The notes: generated from the sequence alone by a model not told the origin. Shown: positions 52,217 through 61,865, numbered from the stretch's first letter. The stretch is DNA of 64,000 bases from Acholeplasmataceae bacterium (GCA_018400755.1 JAGYLU010000002.1:1-64000); one strand, 5' to 3'. Numbers and translations: made by a program.

Positions 52217-54796
52217 ATGAAAGTCATGACGGCATCTGAGATCAGGACAACCTGGCTCGAATTTTTCAAATCAAAAGGACATCGAATTGAACCGTCGGCA
52301 TCACTCATCCCGCAAAACGATCCGACGCTGTTGTGGATCAATGCCGGTGTCGCCCCCCTCAAAAAGTATTTTGATGGCACACTGATCCCTCCCAATCCGC
52401 GGCTTGCGAATGTGCAGAAATGCATTCGTACCAATGACATCGACAACGTCGGGATGACGGCACGTCATCACACGTTTTTTGAGATGCTTGGGAACTTCTC
52501 GATTGGGAATTACTTCAAGAGAGACGCCATCCGATGGGGTCTTGAACTGCTCACAGATCAGGCTTGGTTCGGCTTTGACCAGAAGAAACTCTACATCACC
52601 TATTATCCAGAGGATATGGAAGCGCGTGATCTCTGGCTTGAGGCTGGAATCGATCATGACCATCTGATTGAAAGAGATGATAATTTTTGGGAAATCGGTC
52701 CTGGACCTTGCGGACCGGATACGGAAATTTATTATGACAGGGGTCCGGTCTATGATACCCGGGGACCTGAGTTGATCAGAGACGACATTGAGAATGAACG
52801 CTATATCGAAATTTGGAACATCGTATTCTCACAATTCAATTCCAAACCTGGTCTTAAACGGGAACAGTATCCGGAATTGCCGTCGAAGAACATTGATACC
52901 GGAGCTGGTCTTGAACGGTTCGCATGTGTGATTCAAGGGACGAAGACCAACTTTGAGACAGATTTGTTCTTTCCAATCATCGTTCATACCGAACAGCTTT
53001 CAAAGGTCACCTATGAGGGGCAGATGGCTTTCAAAGTGATCGCTGATCACATCAAAGCGCTTGTGATCGCCATTTCTGATGGTGCGACACTCTCCAATGA
53101 AGGACGCGGCTATGTGCTCAGAAGATTGCTTAGAAGAGCCATCAAGTACGGTCGCTCATTAGGATTTGAGACCCCGTTTTTGCACCTGCTCGTAGATGAT
53201 GTCGTGACCATTATGGGTCCATTCTATCCGACACTTGAGGAAACCAAGGACATCGTGAAGCGTCTCATCCTCAAGGAAGAGGAGAAATTTCTTGAGACCA
53301 TCAACGAAGGTGAGAAACACTTGATCGAAGCCATTGAAAGAGAAGGGAACACGTTGAGTGGCGAGACCGCCTTCAAACTCTATGACACGTATGGATTTCC
53401 AATTGAACTCACCGTTGAATACGCAAGTGAGCACGGTGTCGGGGTTAACCTTGATGCCTTCAAGCACGCCCTTGAAGCTCAAAAGGTCCGTTCAAGAAAA
53501 GCCCGTCAATCAAGCGGTGATATGAACACTCAGGAAGAAGCTTACCTGACATTCATGGATCCGTCTGAGTTCATTGGGTATGAGACGTTGCAAGCGGAAT
53601 CGAAAGTGATCAAAGTCTTTGATCACGGCATCGTCCTTGACAAGACCCCGTTCTATGCCACCAGTGGAGGACAGGTCGCTGACAAAGGAACCATCAACGG
53701 GACCAAGGTCACCGATGTGATCAAACTCCCGAATGGGCAGTTCCTTCATCACGTCGAAGGGGTGTTTGAAGAGGGTGAGGATGTCTTGGCCATGGTTGAC
53801 AAAACCAACCGGGAACAGATCATCAGAAACCATAGTGCAGCCCACCTTTTCCATCAGGCAATCAAGGACATCATGGGAAAGCATGCCCACCAACAAGGGT
53901 CGCAAGTCGCCTCGAAATCATGGCGGTTTGACTTCAATCATTATGAGACCGAAGACGAAGAAACCATCCTTGAGGTCGAAACCCTGGTCAAGCATTATAT
54001 CAAAGAGGAACCGCTTGATGTCACAATCCGTCAAATGGGTTTGGATGAAGCCAAGCAGTATGGGGCTCAAGCCCTCTTTGGAGAAAAGTATGGGGATGTC
54101 GTCCGTGTGGTCGACATGGGTTGGAGCAAGGAACTTTGTGGGGGCACCCATGTTGCAAACACGGCTGAGATCATTGACTTTGCCATCGTTTCCTATGAAT
54201 CGATTGGTTCCGGGATCTACCGGATGGAAGGCATCACCGGTCCGGACATCAAAAGCCACATGAGAGATATCCTTGAGCCTTTCATGATCGAAATCAATGC
54301 TTTGACAGATAAGATCAAAGGGATGCAAAAGGATGCGCTCTATCCATCTTTGCCGAGTGTCAATGGCACCTATCAAGACATCATCAATTTCCGTGCTTAT
54401 ATTGAGACGCTCAAGGAAATCTCAAAGACCATTGAGAAAGATGTTCAAAGGCAAAGACAGTCAGACGTCCTTTCCAGACTGGACGATTTCATCACTGACC
54501 AGACATCCAAGCGTCAAATCATCAAAGTTCACGATATTGATCAGAAGGTCGCAAAACAGCTTGTTGATGCGATATTTGATAGGATCAATGCCGAGACGAT
54601 CATGCTGGTCGATGTCTTTGAGGACAAAGCGTCCTTCATCTGCAAGAGCCAAGCACTCGATGCTAACCAGTTGATTCGGGAAGCCGCCAAATTGACGGAA
54701 GGCTCAGGCGGGGGACGACCGAATTTCGCCCAAGGTGGCACCCAGAAACCCGAGCTTGTCGATCAGATGATTGACACCTTGAGGACAAAACTGTGA
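52217..54796 (+). CDS. alaS: alanyl-tRNA synthetase
   Basis: An 859-aa class IIc synthetase. The aminoacylation core (STARTS MKVMTASEIRTTWLEFFKSK) carries SLIPQNDPTLLWINAG, TARHHTFFEMLGNFSIG and EIGPGPCGPDTEIYYD. The editing domain has the zinc-type HSAAHLFHQA and CGGTHVANT. The C-terminal part ends with SGGGRPNFAQGG. Length is within the usual range of about 870. AAGGAGG lies before the ATG at 52217. It begins the block alaS-ruvX-DUF1292-trhP1-trhP2 and is controlled by the T-box leader. Confidence 0.97.
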   Translation: MKVMTASEIRTTWLEFFKSKGHRIEPSASLIPQNDPTLLWINAGVAPLKKYFDGTLIPPNPRLANVQKCIRTNDIDNVGMTARHHTFFEMLGNFSIGNYFKRDAIRWGLELLTDQAWFGFDQKKLYITYYPEDMEARDLWLEAGIDHDHLIERDDNFWEIGPGPCGPDTEIYYDRGPVYDTRGPELIRDDIENERYIEIWNIVFSQFNSKPGLKREQYPELPSKNIDTGAGLERFACVIQGTKTNFETDLFFPIIVHTEQLSKVTYEGQMAFKVIADHIKALVIAISDGATLSNEGRGYVLRRLLRRAIKYGRSLGFETPFLHLLVDDVVTIMGPFYPTLEETKDIVKRLILKEEEKFLETINEGEKHLIEAIEREGNTLSGETAFKLYDTYGFPIELTVEYASEHGVGVNLDAFKHALEAQKVRSRKARQSSGDMNTQEEAYLTFMDPSEFIGYETLQAESKVIKVFDHGIVLDKTPFYATSGGQVADKGTINGTKVTDVIKLPNGQFLHHVEGVFEEGEDVLAMVDKTNREQIIRNHSAAHLFHQAIKDIMGKHAHQQGSQVASKSWRFDFNHYETEDEETILEVETLVKHYIKEEPLDVTIRQMGLDEAKQYGAQALFGEKYGDVVRVVDMGWSKELCGGTHVANTAEIIDFAIVSYESIGSGIYRMEGITGPDIKSHMRDILEPFMIEINALTDKIKGMQKDALYPSLPSVNGTYQDIINFRAYIETLKEISKTIEKDVQRQRQSDVLSRLDDFITDQTSKRQIIKVHDIDQKVAKQLVDAIFDRINAETIMLVDVFEDKASFICKSQALDANQLIREAAKLTEGSGGGRPNFAQGGTQKPELVDQMIDTLRTKL

Positions 54797-55224
54797 ATAT
54801 CACGATTGGTTTGGATCTCGGATCAAAGACGCTTGGTGTCGCGATCAGCACGTCCGGTATCATCGCAAGCATCCTTGACACCTACCGGTTTGCTGAAAAC
54901 GACTATCAACAGGCAGTCATGATCGTGACCAAAGTGATTGATGAACACCAAGTCACACATGTCGTGCTCGGTTATCCGAAGCATATGAACAATGATGTCG
55001 GCATCCGCGGTAAGATTTCCGAGGATTTCAAACGTCTCATTGAACTCGCCCGGCCGGTTGAGGTCATCCTATGGGATGAACGTTTATCTACCAAAACCGC
55101 CAACCAGGCGATGATCAAGGGTGATGTCAGACGACATGACCGCAAACAAAAAAAAGACAGCCTTGCGGCTGTTGTGATTCTACAAAACTATCTCGACCAT
55201 AAAGGAGCGAACAAACATGCTTAA
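54793..55224 (+). CDS. ruvX: Holliday junction resolvase-like / pre-16S rRNA nuclease
   Basis: A 143-aa RNase H-fold protein (YqgF). Visible motifs are GLDLGSKTLGVAIS at the start with the catalytic Asp, VVLGYPKHMNNDVG near residue 55, and WDERLSTKTANQAM with a second acid near 97, then KKDSLAAVVILQNYL. It matures 16S rRNA ends and may act in recombination. It overlaps alaS by 4 nt and the next gene by 8 nt, matching the Bacillus alaS-yrrK-yrzB order. Confidence 0.95.
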   Translation: MNITIGLDLGSKTLGVAISTSGIIASILDTYRFAENDYQQAVMIVTKVIDEHQVTHVVLGYPKHMNNDVGIRGKISEDFKRLIELARPVEVILWDERLSTKTANQAMIKGDVRRHDRKQKKDSLAAVVILQNYLDHKGANKHA

Positions 55225-55513
55225 AGACAATCAGATCGTCGTGACCGACGACAAGGGCAACGAAACCGTATGTGAGATTCTTTTCACACATGATGCCAAC
55301 GGCAAGAGTTATGTGGTTTTTGAATTTCCTGAAGATGGCGACGTCAGCGCAGCGATCTACGTCCCTTCTGAGACTGATGAGGAAGGCTCATTCATAGACA
55401 TTGAGACCGATGAGGAATGGGATCTTCTCGACAAAGTGCTTCAGGCTTACTATGATGACCTTGACAATGAAGAAGACGAAGAGGACGCTGATGACGATCT
55501 TTTGTCATCCTAA
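55217..55513 (+). CDS. DUF1292 protein (YrzB-like)
   Basis: A 98-aa acidic protein with the short DUF1292 fold: NQIVVTDDKGNETVCEILFT, GKSYVVFEFPE, and EEWDLLDKVLQAYYDDLDN near the end, then an acidic tail. It is conserved beside ruvX in Firmicutes and has no known activity. In Bacillus a mltG homologue follows, but here the U32 genes come directly. Confidence 0.92.
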   Translation: MLKDNQIVVTDDKGNETVCEILFTHDANGKSYVVFEFPEDGDVSAAIYVPSETDEEGSFIDIETDEEWDLLDKVLQAYYDDLDNEEDEEDADDDLLSS

Positions 55514-55528
55514 AGCCAAACCCGTCTC

Positions 55529-56398
55529 ATGACAATTGTCACGACCATTCATGACCTGACCTTTTTGACACAACTGTTAGCGGTTTATGACGGAGTTGTC
55601 ATTGGCGAGGGTCAATTTGGCACCAGACTGACACATCCCTTCACGGAACAAGAACTCACAAAGACGTGTCTTGTTGCCAAAAGCCTCAACAAAATGTGCT
55701 TATTGATGGCGAACAAAGTTCTTGAAGAGTCAGAACTCGCCTCTTTTTCGTTCTTTATTAAACGGTTTGCACCGCTTACGACAGGGATTGTTATTGGTGA
55801 CCTTGGGGCCTTTCAGATCATGAAGGATCAGGGATTCCAAGACAAGGCCATCTATCATCCTGAGACCTTGCTTGTCAACCAACATGATTTCAACATGTTG
55901 GCAGACGATGGTGCCCAAGGGGCGTTTGTCGCTTGCGAGATCACACTTGAGGAAATCAAGGGCATCGCCAGCCACAAGGCATACGCTTTGTTCATGACCG
56001 GACATGGCCATTTGGGCATGTTTTATTCGAGACGACTTCTGGTCTCGAATTTCATCGAACAATATCAGTTGCCGAATAAAGCGCTGATCACGTCTAAAAA
56101 GCTGACGCTTGTGGAAGAACAACGTCCGGATCTGAAAATGCCAATTCTAGAGGATGTCCATGGCACCCACGTTTTCAGAGGCCCCGTTTTTTCGTCCTTT
56201 CCTTATCTGGATGAGTTGAGAGTGATCGTTGACGTCTTGATGATCGATACCATTTTCAAAGATGACAGGTATGCGCTGAGACTGGCCCCGATTTATCAAG
56301 GCCAATCTTCTGGTATTGAAGCAAAAGCCATCCAGGATGACTATGATGAGATGTGGGATAATGGCTTGCTGATGACAAAGACATCGGAGCGAAGGTGA
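55529..56398 (+). CDS. trhP1: U32 family protein, tRNA 5-hydroxyuridine synthesis subunit 1 (YrrN-like)
   Basis: A 289-aa member of the U32 group without the Cys cluster seen in its partner. The barrel-like start (DGVVIGEGQFGTRL) and segment LKMPILEDVHGTHVFRGPVFSSFPYLDEL are recognisable. In Bacillus subtilis YrrN and YrrO (TrhP1/TrhP2) are needed for 5-hydroxyuridine at the wobble base of tRNAs, using prephenate. The pair order here is the same. The sequence is diverged, so the assignment rests partly on the neighbouring gene. Confidence 0.78.
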   Translation: MTIVTTIHDLTFLTQLLAVYDGVVIGEGQFGTRLTHPFTEQELTKTCLVAKSLNKMCLLMANKVLEESELASFSFFIKRFAPLTTGIVIGDLGAFQIMKDQGFQDKAIYHPETLLVNQHDFNMLADDGAQGAFVACEITLEEIKGIASHKAYALFMTGHGHLGMFYSRRLLVSNFIEQYQLPNKALITSKKLTLVEEQRPDLKMPILEDVHGTHVFRGPVFSSFPYLDELRVIVDVLMIDTIFKDDRYALRLAPIYQGQSSGIEAKAIQDDYDEMWDNGLLMTKTSERR

Positions 56399-56402
56399 CA
56401 TC

Positions 56403-57584
56403 ATGATTGAATTGCTGGCCCCAGCTGGTGACCTCGAGAAACTGAAAATCGCATGTCTTTATGGTGCCGATGCCGTGTTTGTTGGCGGCAAGTCTTTTTC
56501 TTTGCGTTCACGGGCATCGAATTTCGATCTTGATGACATCAAAGAAGGGGTCGATTTCGCCCATCGCTTGGGAAAGAAAGTCTATGTGACAACCAATATC
56601 ATTCCCCATGATGAGGATTTGGAGGGATTGGTGACTTACCTGAAAGCACTTGATGAGATGAAAGTTGATGCCATCATCTGTGCATCACCGATTATCATCA
56701 GGACGGCATTGAAAGAGACATCATTGGATGTCCATCTCTCAACCCAGCAATCAGCAACCAATTCAGCTGCCATCAGATATTGGTCATCGCTTGGGGTCAA
56801 GCGAATTGTCCTTGCCCGTGAGCTTTCGACAGCAGACATTGGTCTGGTCCGTGAAAAAACCGATCTTGATCTTGAGGTGTTCATCCATGGCGGCATGTGC
56901 ATGTCCATCTCGGGACGGTGCTCACTTTCTGACAATCTCACAACCAGGGATGCCAACCGCGGTGGGTGCGCCCATTCCTGTCGCTGGGGATATCATCTCA
57001 TGAACCAAGACGAACCGGTCAGTAATCATGTGTTTTCAATGTCATCAAAAGATCTGGCTGCTCTCAAGGCCATTCCTGAACTGATCAGGCTTGGGGTTGC
57101 CTCTCTAAAGATCGAAGGTCGGATGAAAAGCCTTCACTATATTGCGACAGTCGTCAGTGTTTATCGAAACGTCATCGATGACGTCATGTCATCGGGCTCT
57201 AACCATGATTTCGATGAAGCTCAGAAATCGCTTCAAATGGCTGAAAACAGGTTGACAGGTGATGGATTCCTTGAAGGCTTTCCAGGCCCTCAGGAACAGC
57301 TATATGAGCATTTGGGGGAACACCCATCACAACGCTTTCTTGGCATTGTCCGCAAGGTTGATAGGGACAGAGGCTTGATGATTGTCGAACAACGCAATCG
57401 CTTTTTCAAAGGGGACAAAGTGGAAGTCTTCAGTCCTGACGGCACCAGAAACACCTTCGTCATCGATCGTCTTGAAACCGAAGAAGGCACACCTCTTGAT
57501 GTCGCGAGGCACCCGAAAGAACGTTTGGTCATCAACATGCCATTTGAGGTTAAACCCTATGCGTTGATCAGAGGTGTCTCATGA
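56403..57584 (+). CDS. trhP2: U32 family protein, tRNA 5-hydroxyuridine synthesis subunit 2 (YrrO-like)
   Basis: A 393-aa protein annotated historically as peptidase U32. It begins IELLAPAGDLEKLKIAC, has DAVFVGGKSFSLRSRASNFD, HLSTQQSATNSAAIRYW and the signature HGGMCMSISGRCSLSDNLT with Cys residues, followed by NRGGCAHSCRW, a likely Fe-S or metal site. The C-terminal ~90 residues form a small beta domain. It works with TrhP1 in wobble uridine hydroxylation. It begins 4 nt after TrhP1 and overlaps the next gene by 4 nt. Confidence 0.92.
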   Translation: MIELLAPAGDLEKLKIACLYGADAVFVGGKSFSLRSRASNFDLDDIKEGVDFAHRLGKKVYVTTNIIPHDEDLEGLVTYLKALDEMKVDAIICASPIIIRTALKETSLDVHLSTQQSATNSAAIRYWSSLGVKRIVLARELSTADIGLVREKTDLDLEVFIHGGMCMSISGRCSLSDNLTTRDANRGGCAHSCRWGYHLMNQDEPVSNHVFSMSSKDLAALKAIPELIRLGVASLKIEGRMKSLHYIATVVSVYRNVIDDVMSSGSNHDFDEAQKSLQMAENRLTGDGFLEGFPGPQEQLYEHLGEHPSQRFLGIVRKVDRDRGLMIVEQRNRFFKGDKVEVFSPDGTRNTFVIDRLETEEGTPLDVARHPKERLVINMPFEVKPYALIRGVS

Positions 57585-58249
57585 TGCATCGTATCGTCAA
57601 GGACGGTCGAACGCTTCCTTTTGTGATCAAACACAAATCAATCAAGCACACCACCATCAGGCTATCGCATGAAGGCGTTGTTGTGCATGCGTCAAAAAGC
57701 CTTCCGACAAAGGTCATCATCACCCATCTTGAAGCACACTTCGATCGCTTATACGCGCGGTGGGAAGCACTCACTCCCCCTGAGAGAGATGATGAGATCT
57801 CATTATGGGGAAAGACGTATCAGCTCATCGTCACGAAAGGCCATTTCAAGTATTCAAAAGATGACACAAGCGTGATTGCGCAAACCATCTCAAGCGATAT
57901 CAAGGATCTCAAGAAACGCATTTGGAAAGAGGAACTCAGAGAATGGCTTTCAACCAATCAAGAGCGGATCAAAGCCACCATAGAAGTGATTGGTCTCGAA
58001 AAACGCCCTTATAGAATCAAGTATTTGAAGTCAAAATATGGCAGTTATCACCGCCATCATGACGAGATCACTCTGAACAGTTATCTGGCCCGTCTAGAAG
58101 AACGCTATGCGTTCTATGTCTTGATGCATGAATATGCCCACGTTTTGGTCTTCAATCATTCGAAAGCATTTTATCAGGTGCTTGACCGCTTGATGCCAGG
58201 ACATAAGGAGATTCAAAAGCAATTGAAAAGGTGTGCAATTATCGATTAA
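57581..58249 (+). CDS. YgjP-like metal-dependent hydrolase (DUF45)
   Basis: A 222-aa putative zinc peptidase or hydrolase. The start (IKHTTIRLSHEGVVVHASKSL) and the middle motif RIKYLKSKYGSYHRHHDEITLN are typical of the family. The metal motif is HEYAHVLVFNHSKAFYQVL near residue 183 (HExxH with a third His). Related proteins have been linked to UTP cleavage or DNA-protein crosslink repair, and the role here is open. It takes the place where udk lies in Bacillus. Confidence 0.87.
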   Translation: MMHRIVKDGRTLPFVIKHKSIKHTTIRLSHEGVVVHASKSLPTKVIITHLEAHFDRLYARWEALTPPERDDEISLWGKTYQLIVTKGHFKYSKDDTSVIAQTISSDIKDLKKRIWKEELREWLSTNQERIKATIEVIGLEKRPYRIKYLKSKYGSYHRHHDEITLNSYLARLEERYAFYVLMHEYAHVLVFNHSKAFYQVLDRLMPGHKEIQKQLKRCAIID

Positions 58250-58255
58250 ATAAGG

Positions 58256-58261
58256 TATAAT
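58256..58261 (+). promoter_or_regulatory. -10 box before greA
   Basis: TATAAT 26 nt before the greA ATG, just after the YgjP-like stop; weak -35 (GTGCAA). Confidence 0.5.
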
Positions 58262-58286
58262 AACGACGTAATCAGGAGGTTATCAC

Positions 58287-58757
58287 ATGGCAAAACAAGT
58301 ATATCAACTGACTCAGGAAGGACTTGACGCTCTGACGCGTGAATTACAGGAACTCAAGGATGTCAAGCGTGAAGAAAATAAGGAAGCACTCAGAGAAGCA
58401 AGGGCTCAAGGCGATTTGTCGGAAAATGCCGATTATGACGCTGCCAGAAACGAGCAAGCCCGCATCGAGGCCCGTATCGCGGAAATCGAAACCATTATCA
58501 AGAACGCCAAAATCATCAAGGCGACCAACGATGATATCATCAACATCGGGAAAATCGTCAATGTCCGATTTGTCGATCGTGATGAGAAACGGGTATTTCA
58601 TCTGATCAGCAGCATCGAAGCTGATCCCTCAACCGGTAAGATCTCGATTGACTCGCCAATCGGCAAAGCCCTCAAGAACCATCAAAAAGGGGATACGGTC
58701 CTCGTCAAATCAGAGACCGGACGGACCTTCCAACTGGAAATTCTGGACGTCAAATGA
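58287..58757 (+). CDS. greA: transcription elongation factor GreA
   Basis: A 156-aa factor that rescues stalled RNA polymerase by stimulating transcript cleavage. The N-terminal coiled coil (LTQEGLDALTRELQEL to AEIETIIKNAK) includes the acidic loop DLSENADYDAARNEQ with the catalytic acids. The C-terminal globular domain holds ISIDSPIGKALKNHQKGDTV. CAGGAGG before the ATG is strong. It overlaps the yqeG gene by 4 nt. Confidence 0.97.
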   Translation: MAKQVYQLTQEGLDALTRELQELKDVKREENKEALREARAQGDLSENADYDAARNEQARIEARIAEIETIIKNAKIIKATNDDIINIGKIVNVRFVDRDEKRVFHLISSIEADPSTGKISIDSPIGKALKNHQKGDTVLVKSETGRTFQLEILDVK

Positions 58758-59311
58758 CCCGTTTGACACGGATGTTCATGCCCGATCTGTCGGCGACCTC
58801 AGTTTGGGATATTCCATATGATGAACTCTTCAAACAAGGTGTGAGATCCTTGTTTTTTGACCTTGACAACACGTTGATTGCCTATGATGAGCCGGTGTTG
58901 ACGATCGAATCAATTCAATTGATCAACGACCTTCAAAAGCGGTTTGTTGTTGTCATCATTTCAAACAGCGGACAGAAACGGGTCGAAAAAGCGCTTGGCA
59001 ACTCGAAACTGATCGGGATTTGGCATGCCAAAAAGCCCCTCAAATCGGGGTTCAAGAAGGCCATTATGAGATCTGGTGCCGACCCTGAGACGACAATGTT
59101 GATCGGCGATCAGCTCCTGACCGATGTTTTTGGTGGTCACCGGATGTCGATCATGACGTGTCTGGTCAAACCCATCAAGATCAAGAGTGATCGCTTTGTG
59201 ACGCGGCTGAACCGCCGGTTTGAGAAGATGATCAAACACCGGATCAAACGACTGGATCCGGATCTGTTTGCAAAAACATTTTTGGAGGATGAGCATCATG
59301 ACAACCTGTAA
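58754..59311 (+). CDS. yqeG: YqeG family HAD IIIA phosphatase
   Basis: A 185-aa HAD-fold phosphatase. Motif I is FFDLDNTLIAYDEP near residue 36, motif II VVIISNSGQ near 75 and motif III/IV KPLKSGFKKAI with IGDQLLTDVFGG near 125. The substrate is not established. YqeG opens the conserved ribosome-assembly block here and overlaps yqeH by 14 nt. Confidence 0.93.
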   Translation: MTRLTRMFMPDLSATSVWDIPYDELFKQGVRSLFFDLDNTLIAYDEPVLTIESIQLINDLQKRFVVVIISNSGQKRVEKALGNSKLIGIWHAKKPLKSGFKKAIMRSGADPETTMLIGDQLLTDVFGGHRMSIMTCLVKPIKIKSDRFVTRLNRRFEKMIKHRIKRLDPDLFAKTFLEDEHHDNL

Positions 59312-60317
59312 AGGGTGCGGCGCGGTCCTGCAAACTACCGATTCCAATGCCCTTGGATACACCACTGACCTTGACATGAATTATTGCCGGTCATGTTACC
59401 GACTTCGTCACTATGGTGAGGGAGGCATGCATTTTCATCCCGAAGATATGCCTAAGATCACGCCTGGATCGCTGGTGTTGCTCATGTCATCGGTGCTTCA
59501 TATGGATCTGTTGTTTCAAACCGATTTTTCAAGGATCCAACCCGATGCCAAAGTCGTTTATGTCATCAACCAGATTGATTTGTTGCCAGCTGGAACCAAC
59601 AAGGATTTGTTTCTTGAGAGGATTGAGCGGTTGGCCAAACGGGAGAATATCCGTGTCCATGACATCATTTTGATGTCATCTAAGTCATCTGATGATCTCA
59701 AACAACTCAAAGGGTATCTGCTTCATCAGAAAGCCAAAGAAGTCTTTCTCTTAGGTGTCCAGAACTCAGGGAAGACTACGGTCTTCAAAGCCTTGACTGG
59801 AAATCAGGATGCATTGGCAATGAAAAAGGCAGGTTTGACCCAACAGACGCTTTCAGGCACGTTCGAACGGATGACCATCCATGACATGCCAGGATTGTAT
59901 CAGAAGGGATACTTGCACACATTCATGCCTTATGAGACGTATAAACGCCTCATACCCGAAGAGACGATCAACCCCAGGATCTATATCATCAAACCCGACC
60001 AGTCACTGATGCTCGAAGGATTGGTGTCCATCACCAACACCGGCAAGACCGCTTTCTCAGCAGTCTTCTACATCAGTCCGATGGTCGCGGTCCATGTTAC
60101 CAACCGTCTGCGGGTTGCTGAGTTGCTTGAAGACCGGGCGAATCAATTCGAACTTTATTGTGACTTGTATGAGACTAGGGCATTCAACCTGAAGCCTTTG
60201 AAGATGCAGATCACTTTCGCAGATATGGGATTCATGCATGTGACCGGACCCGCTCATATCACCTTGCAACTCTGCAAGTCGATGCATGTGTCACTGACTG
60301 AGGCGTTGTTCAAATGA
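59298..60317 (+). CDS. yqeH: ribosome biogenesis GTPase YqeH
   Basis: A 339-aa circularly permuted GTPase for 30S subunit assembly. An N-terminal zinc finger (CKGCGA and CRSCYR) is followed by the G4 motif NQIDLL near residue 92. The P-loop GVQNSGKTTVF is near 155 and G3 HDMPG near 197, which is the order seen in permuted GTPases. A C-terminal domain of about 130 residues binds RNA or protein. The ATG at 59298 follows GGAGGA. It overlaps yqeK by 4 nt; aroE, yhbY and nadD, which lie here in Bacillus, are absent. Confidence 0.94.
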   Translation: MTTCKGCGAVLQTTDSNALGYTTDLDMNYCRSCYRLRHYGEGGMHFHPEDMPKITPGSLVLLMSSVLHMDLLFQTDFSRIQPDAKVVYVINQIDLLPAGTNKDLFLERIERLAKRENIRVHDIILMSSKSSDDLKQLKGYLLHQKAKEVFLLGVQNSGKTTVFKALTGNQDALAMKKAGLTQQTLSGTFERMTIHDMPGLYQKGYLHTFMPYETYKRLIPEETINPRIYIIKPDQSLMLEGLVSITNTGKTAFSAVFYISPMVAVHVTNRLRVAELLEDRANQFELYCDLYETRAFNLKPLKMQITFADMGFMHVTGPAHITLQLCKSMHVSLTEALFK

Positions 60318-60895
60318 TCGCTCAGATCAGGGCTGATGTCAAAGAGAAACTCAAACATCATCCGAAACGACTCAGACATGTGCTCGCCGTCGAAAAGACG
60401 GCTCACGCACTAGCTCGGATCCATCAGGCTGACGAAACAGAGACAAGGATTGCCGCAATCTATCATGACACGATGAAGTATGCATCATTAAGTGAACAAT
60501 TAAGATACCTTCCAGCATCAGAGATAGAACGTTTTCAATCGGCTCCAGTGATGTATCATGCATTATCGGCGGCGGCAGAACTCGAGAAAACCTATGGTAT
60601 CAGCGATCCGATCATCTTGGATGCCATCAGATATCATGTCTTCGGCCGTCCTCATATGACGCTCGTTGAAAAGATTGTCTTCGTCTCTGATATGTGTGAA
60701 CCCAACCGTCATTTCCTAGACTGGAAGGCCCTTGACCAGTTGGCTCAAAAAGACCTTGACAAAGCCGTTTATGAGATTATGATCATCATTGCGTCATACG
60801 TGGAGAAAGACGATTTGCCGCTTCATCCTTTGCAGGAGGAAGCGATGAAATACTATAAGGAGGTTTGTTGTGGACAAACTCAAAAAAGTCATTGA
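60314..60895 (+). CDS. yqeK: HD-domain hydrolase YqeK (probable Ap4A hydrolase)
   Basis: A 193-aa HD phosphohydrolase. HPKRLRHVLAVEKTAHALARIH supplies the first His, AAIYHDTMKYAS the HD pair near residue 55, and DAIRYHVFGRP plus VFVSDMCEPNR the remaining ligands. Homologues split diadenosine tetraphosphate symmetrically. It overlaps rsfS by 26 nt, unusually long, since the rsfS ribosome-binding site lies inside its last codons. Confidence 0.92.
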   Translation: MIAQIRADVKEKLKHHPKRLRHVLAVEKTAHALARIHQADETETRIAAIYHDTMKYASLSEQLRYLPASEIERFQSAPVMYHALSAAAELEKTYGISDPIILDAIRYHVFGRPHMTLVEKIVFVSDMCEPNRHFLDWKALDQLAQKDLDKAVYEIMIIIASYVEKDDLPLHPLQEEAMKYYKEVCCGQTQKSH

Positions 60896-61184
60896 TACTC
60901 TCGAAGGACTCAAGGTCAATAACCTTGTGGCTTACGATTTTGAACAGACATCACCATTCTACGATCATTTTGTGATTGCGACCGTCAATGAACGACAGGG
61001 CACTGCCGCTGTCAATCATCTGAAGAAAGCCTTTCAGCCTGAGAACATCAGAAGTGTTGAAGGTAAGAGTGGATCATGGTTGCTGATAGACCTGAATGAT
61101 ATCATTGTCCACCTCTTTTCTGAAGAGGATCGGGCATATTATGGTTTTGACAGACGGCTGATTGGCGTCAGGAAGATTCTTTGA
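60870..61184 (+). CDS. rsfS: ribosomal silencing factor RsfS
   Basis: A 104-aa protein that binds L14 and blocks subunit joining in starvation. Motifs are VNNLVAYDFEQTSPFYDHFVIAT, WLLIDLNDIIVHLFSEEDRAYYG near residue 75 (quoted in family order) and a short basic end. The GTG start at 60870 is set by TAAGGAGG within yqeK. Its stop TGA shares a base with the ATG of the next gene. Confidence 0.95.
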   Translation: MDKLKKVIDTLEGLKVNNLVAYDFEQTSPFYDHFVIATVNERQGTAAVNHLKKAFQPENIRSVEGKSGSWLLIDLNDIIVHLFSEEDRAYYGFDRRLIGVRKIL

Positions 61185-61828
61185 TGTTCGCCAGATTCTA
61201 CGATCATATGATGGAAGATGTTGATTACCGTCAACTCTTTGATATCATCGAGCCTTACGTCTTGAAAACCGATCTCATACTTGATGCCGGGTGCGGAAGC
61301 GGCCGGCTTTTAATCGAGTTCTTGCAAGAAGGGTATCAGGCTTTTGGTATCGACAGCGATACCGACATGCTCAGCCTGGCTGAAGCCAGACTGCGAGAAG
61401 CCGGGTTTTCCACAAGGCTTTATGTCCATGATCTGAGAAAGCCCTTGCATGTCAAAGTCAACGTCATCGTTTTGATGTTCGATGTATTGAATTACATGAA
61501 AGGCATTGTTGGCGTTTTGAAGCGTCTTGATGAGGCACTTCTTCCGGGAGGGACACTCATTTTTGATGTATACAGACAATTGGTCCTAAGTGATTATAAC
61601 GGGTATCATGAGGAAGGCGACGGTCCTATTCCATATACTTGGTCGATCAGAACGACAAAGCATCACATGATCCATACCATCCACCATGACCATGGCATCA
61701 GTGTCATCAGGCAAACCGTGCGACCACTTTCCGCTGATCTCGATCTCTTGAAATCGATGGGCTATGATGTCAAGGAAATCACCGGACCTGATCCCAGAAA
61801 ACATGTCATTGTCGCCAAGAAAGGGTGA
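61184..61828 (+). CDS. SAM-dependent methyltransferase (YqeM-like)
   Basis: A 214-aa class I methyltransferase. Motif I is LILDAGCGSGRLLIEFLQEG near residue 33, the acidic motif II SEEDSD-like region reads FGIDSDTDMLSLAE near 58, and NVIVLMFDVLNYM near 95 matches post motifs. YqeM lies between rsfS and comER in Bacillus. The target is unknown. The start ATG overlaps the rsfS stop by one base; an upstream TTG adds one residue. A terminator follows. Confidence 0.92.
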   Translation: MFARFYDHMMEDVDYRQLFDIIEPYVLKTDLILDAGCGSGRLLIEFLQEGYQAFGIDSDTDMLSLAEARLREAGFSTRLYVHDLRKPLHVKVNVIVLMFDVLNYMKGIVGVLKRLDEALLPGGTLIFDVYRQLVLSDYNGYHEEGDGPIPYTWSIRTTKHHMIHTIHHDHGISVIRQTVRPLSADLDLLKSMGYDVKEITGPDPRKHVIVAKKG

Positions 61829-61833
61829 CATTT

Positions 61834-61865
61834 AGCGTCATCATAGCGGTTGATGCTTTTTTTTT
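61834..61865 (+). terminator. terminator before comEA
   Basis: AGCGTCA pairs with TGATGCT (one G-U) and nine T follow, so the competence genes are probably expressed apart from the yqe block. Confidence 0.75.
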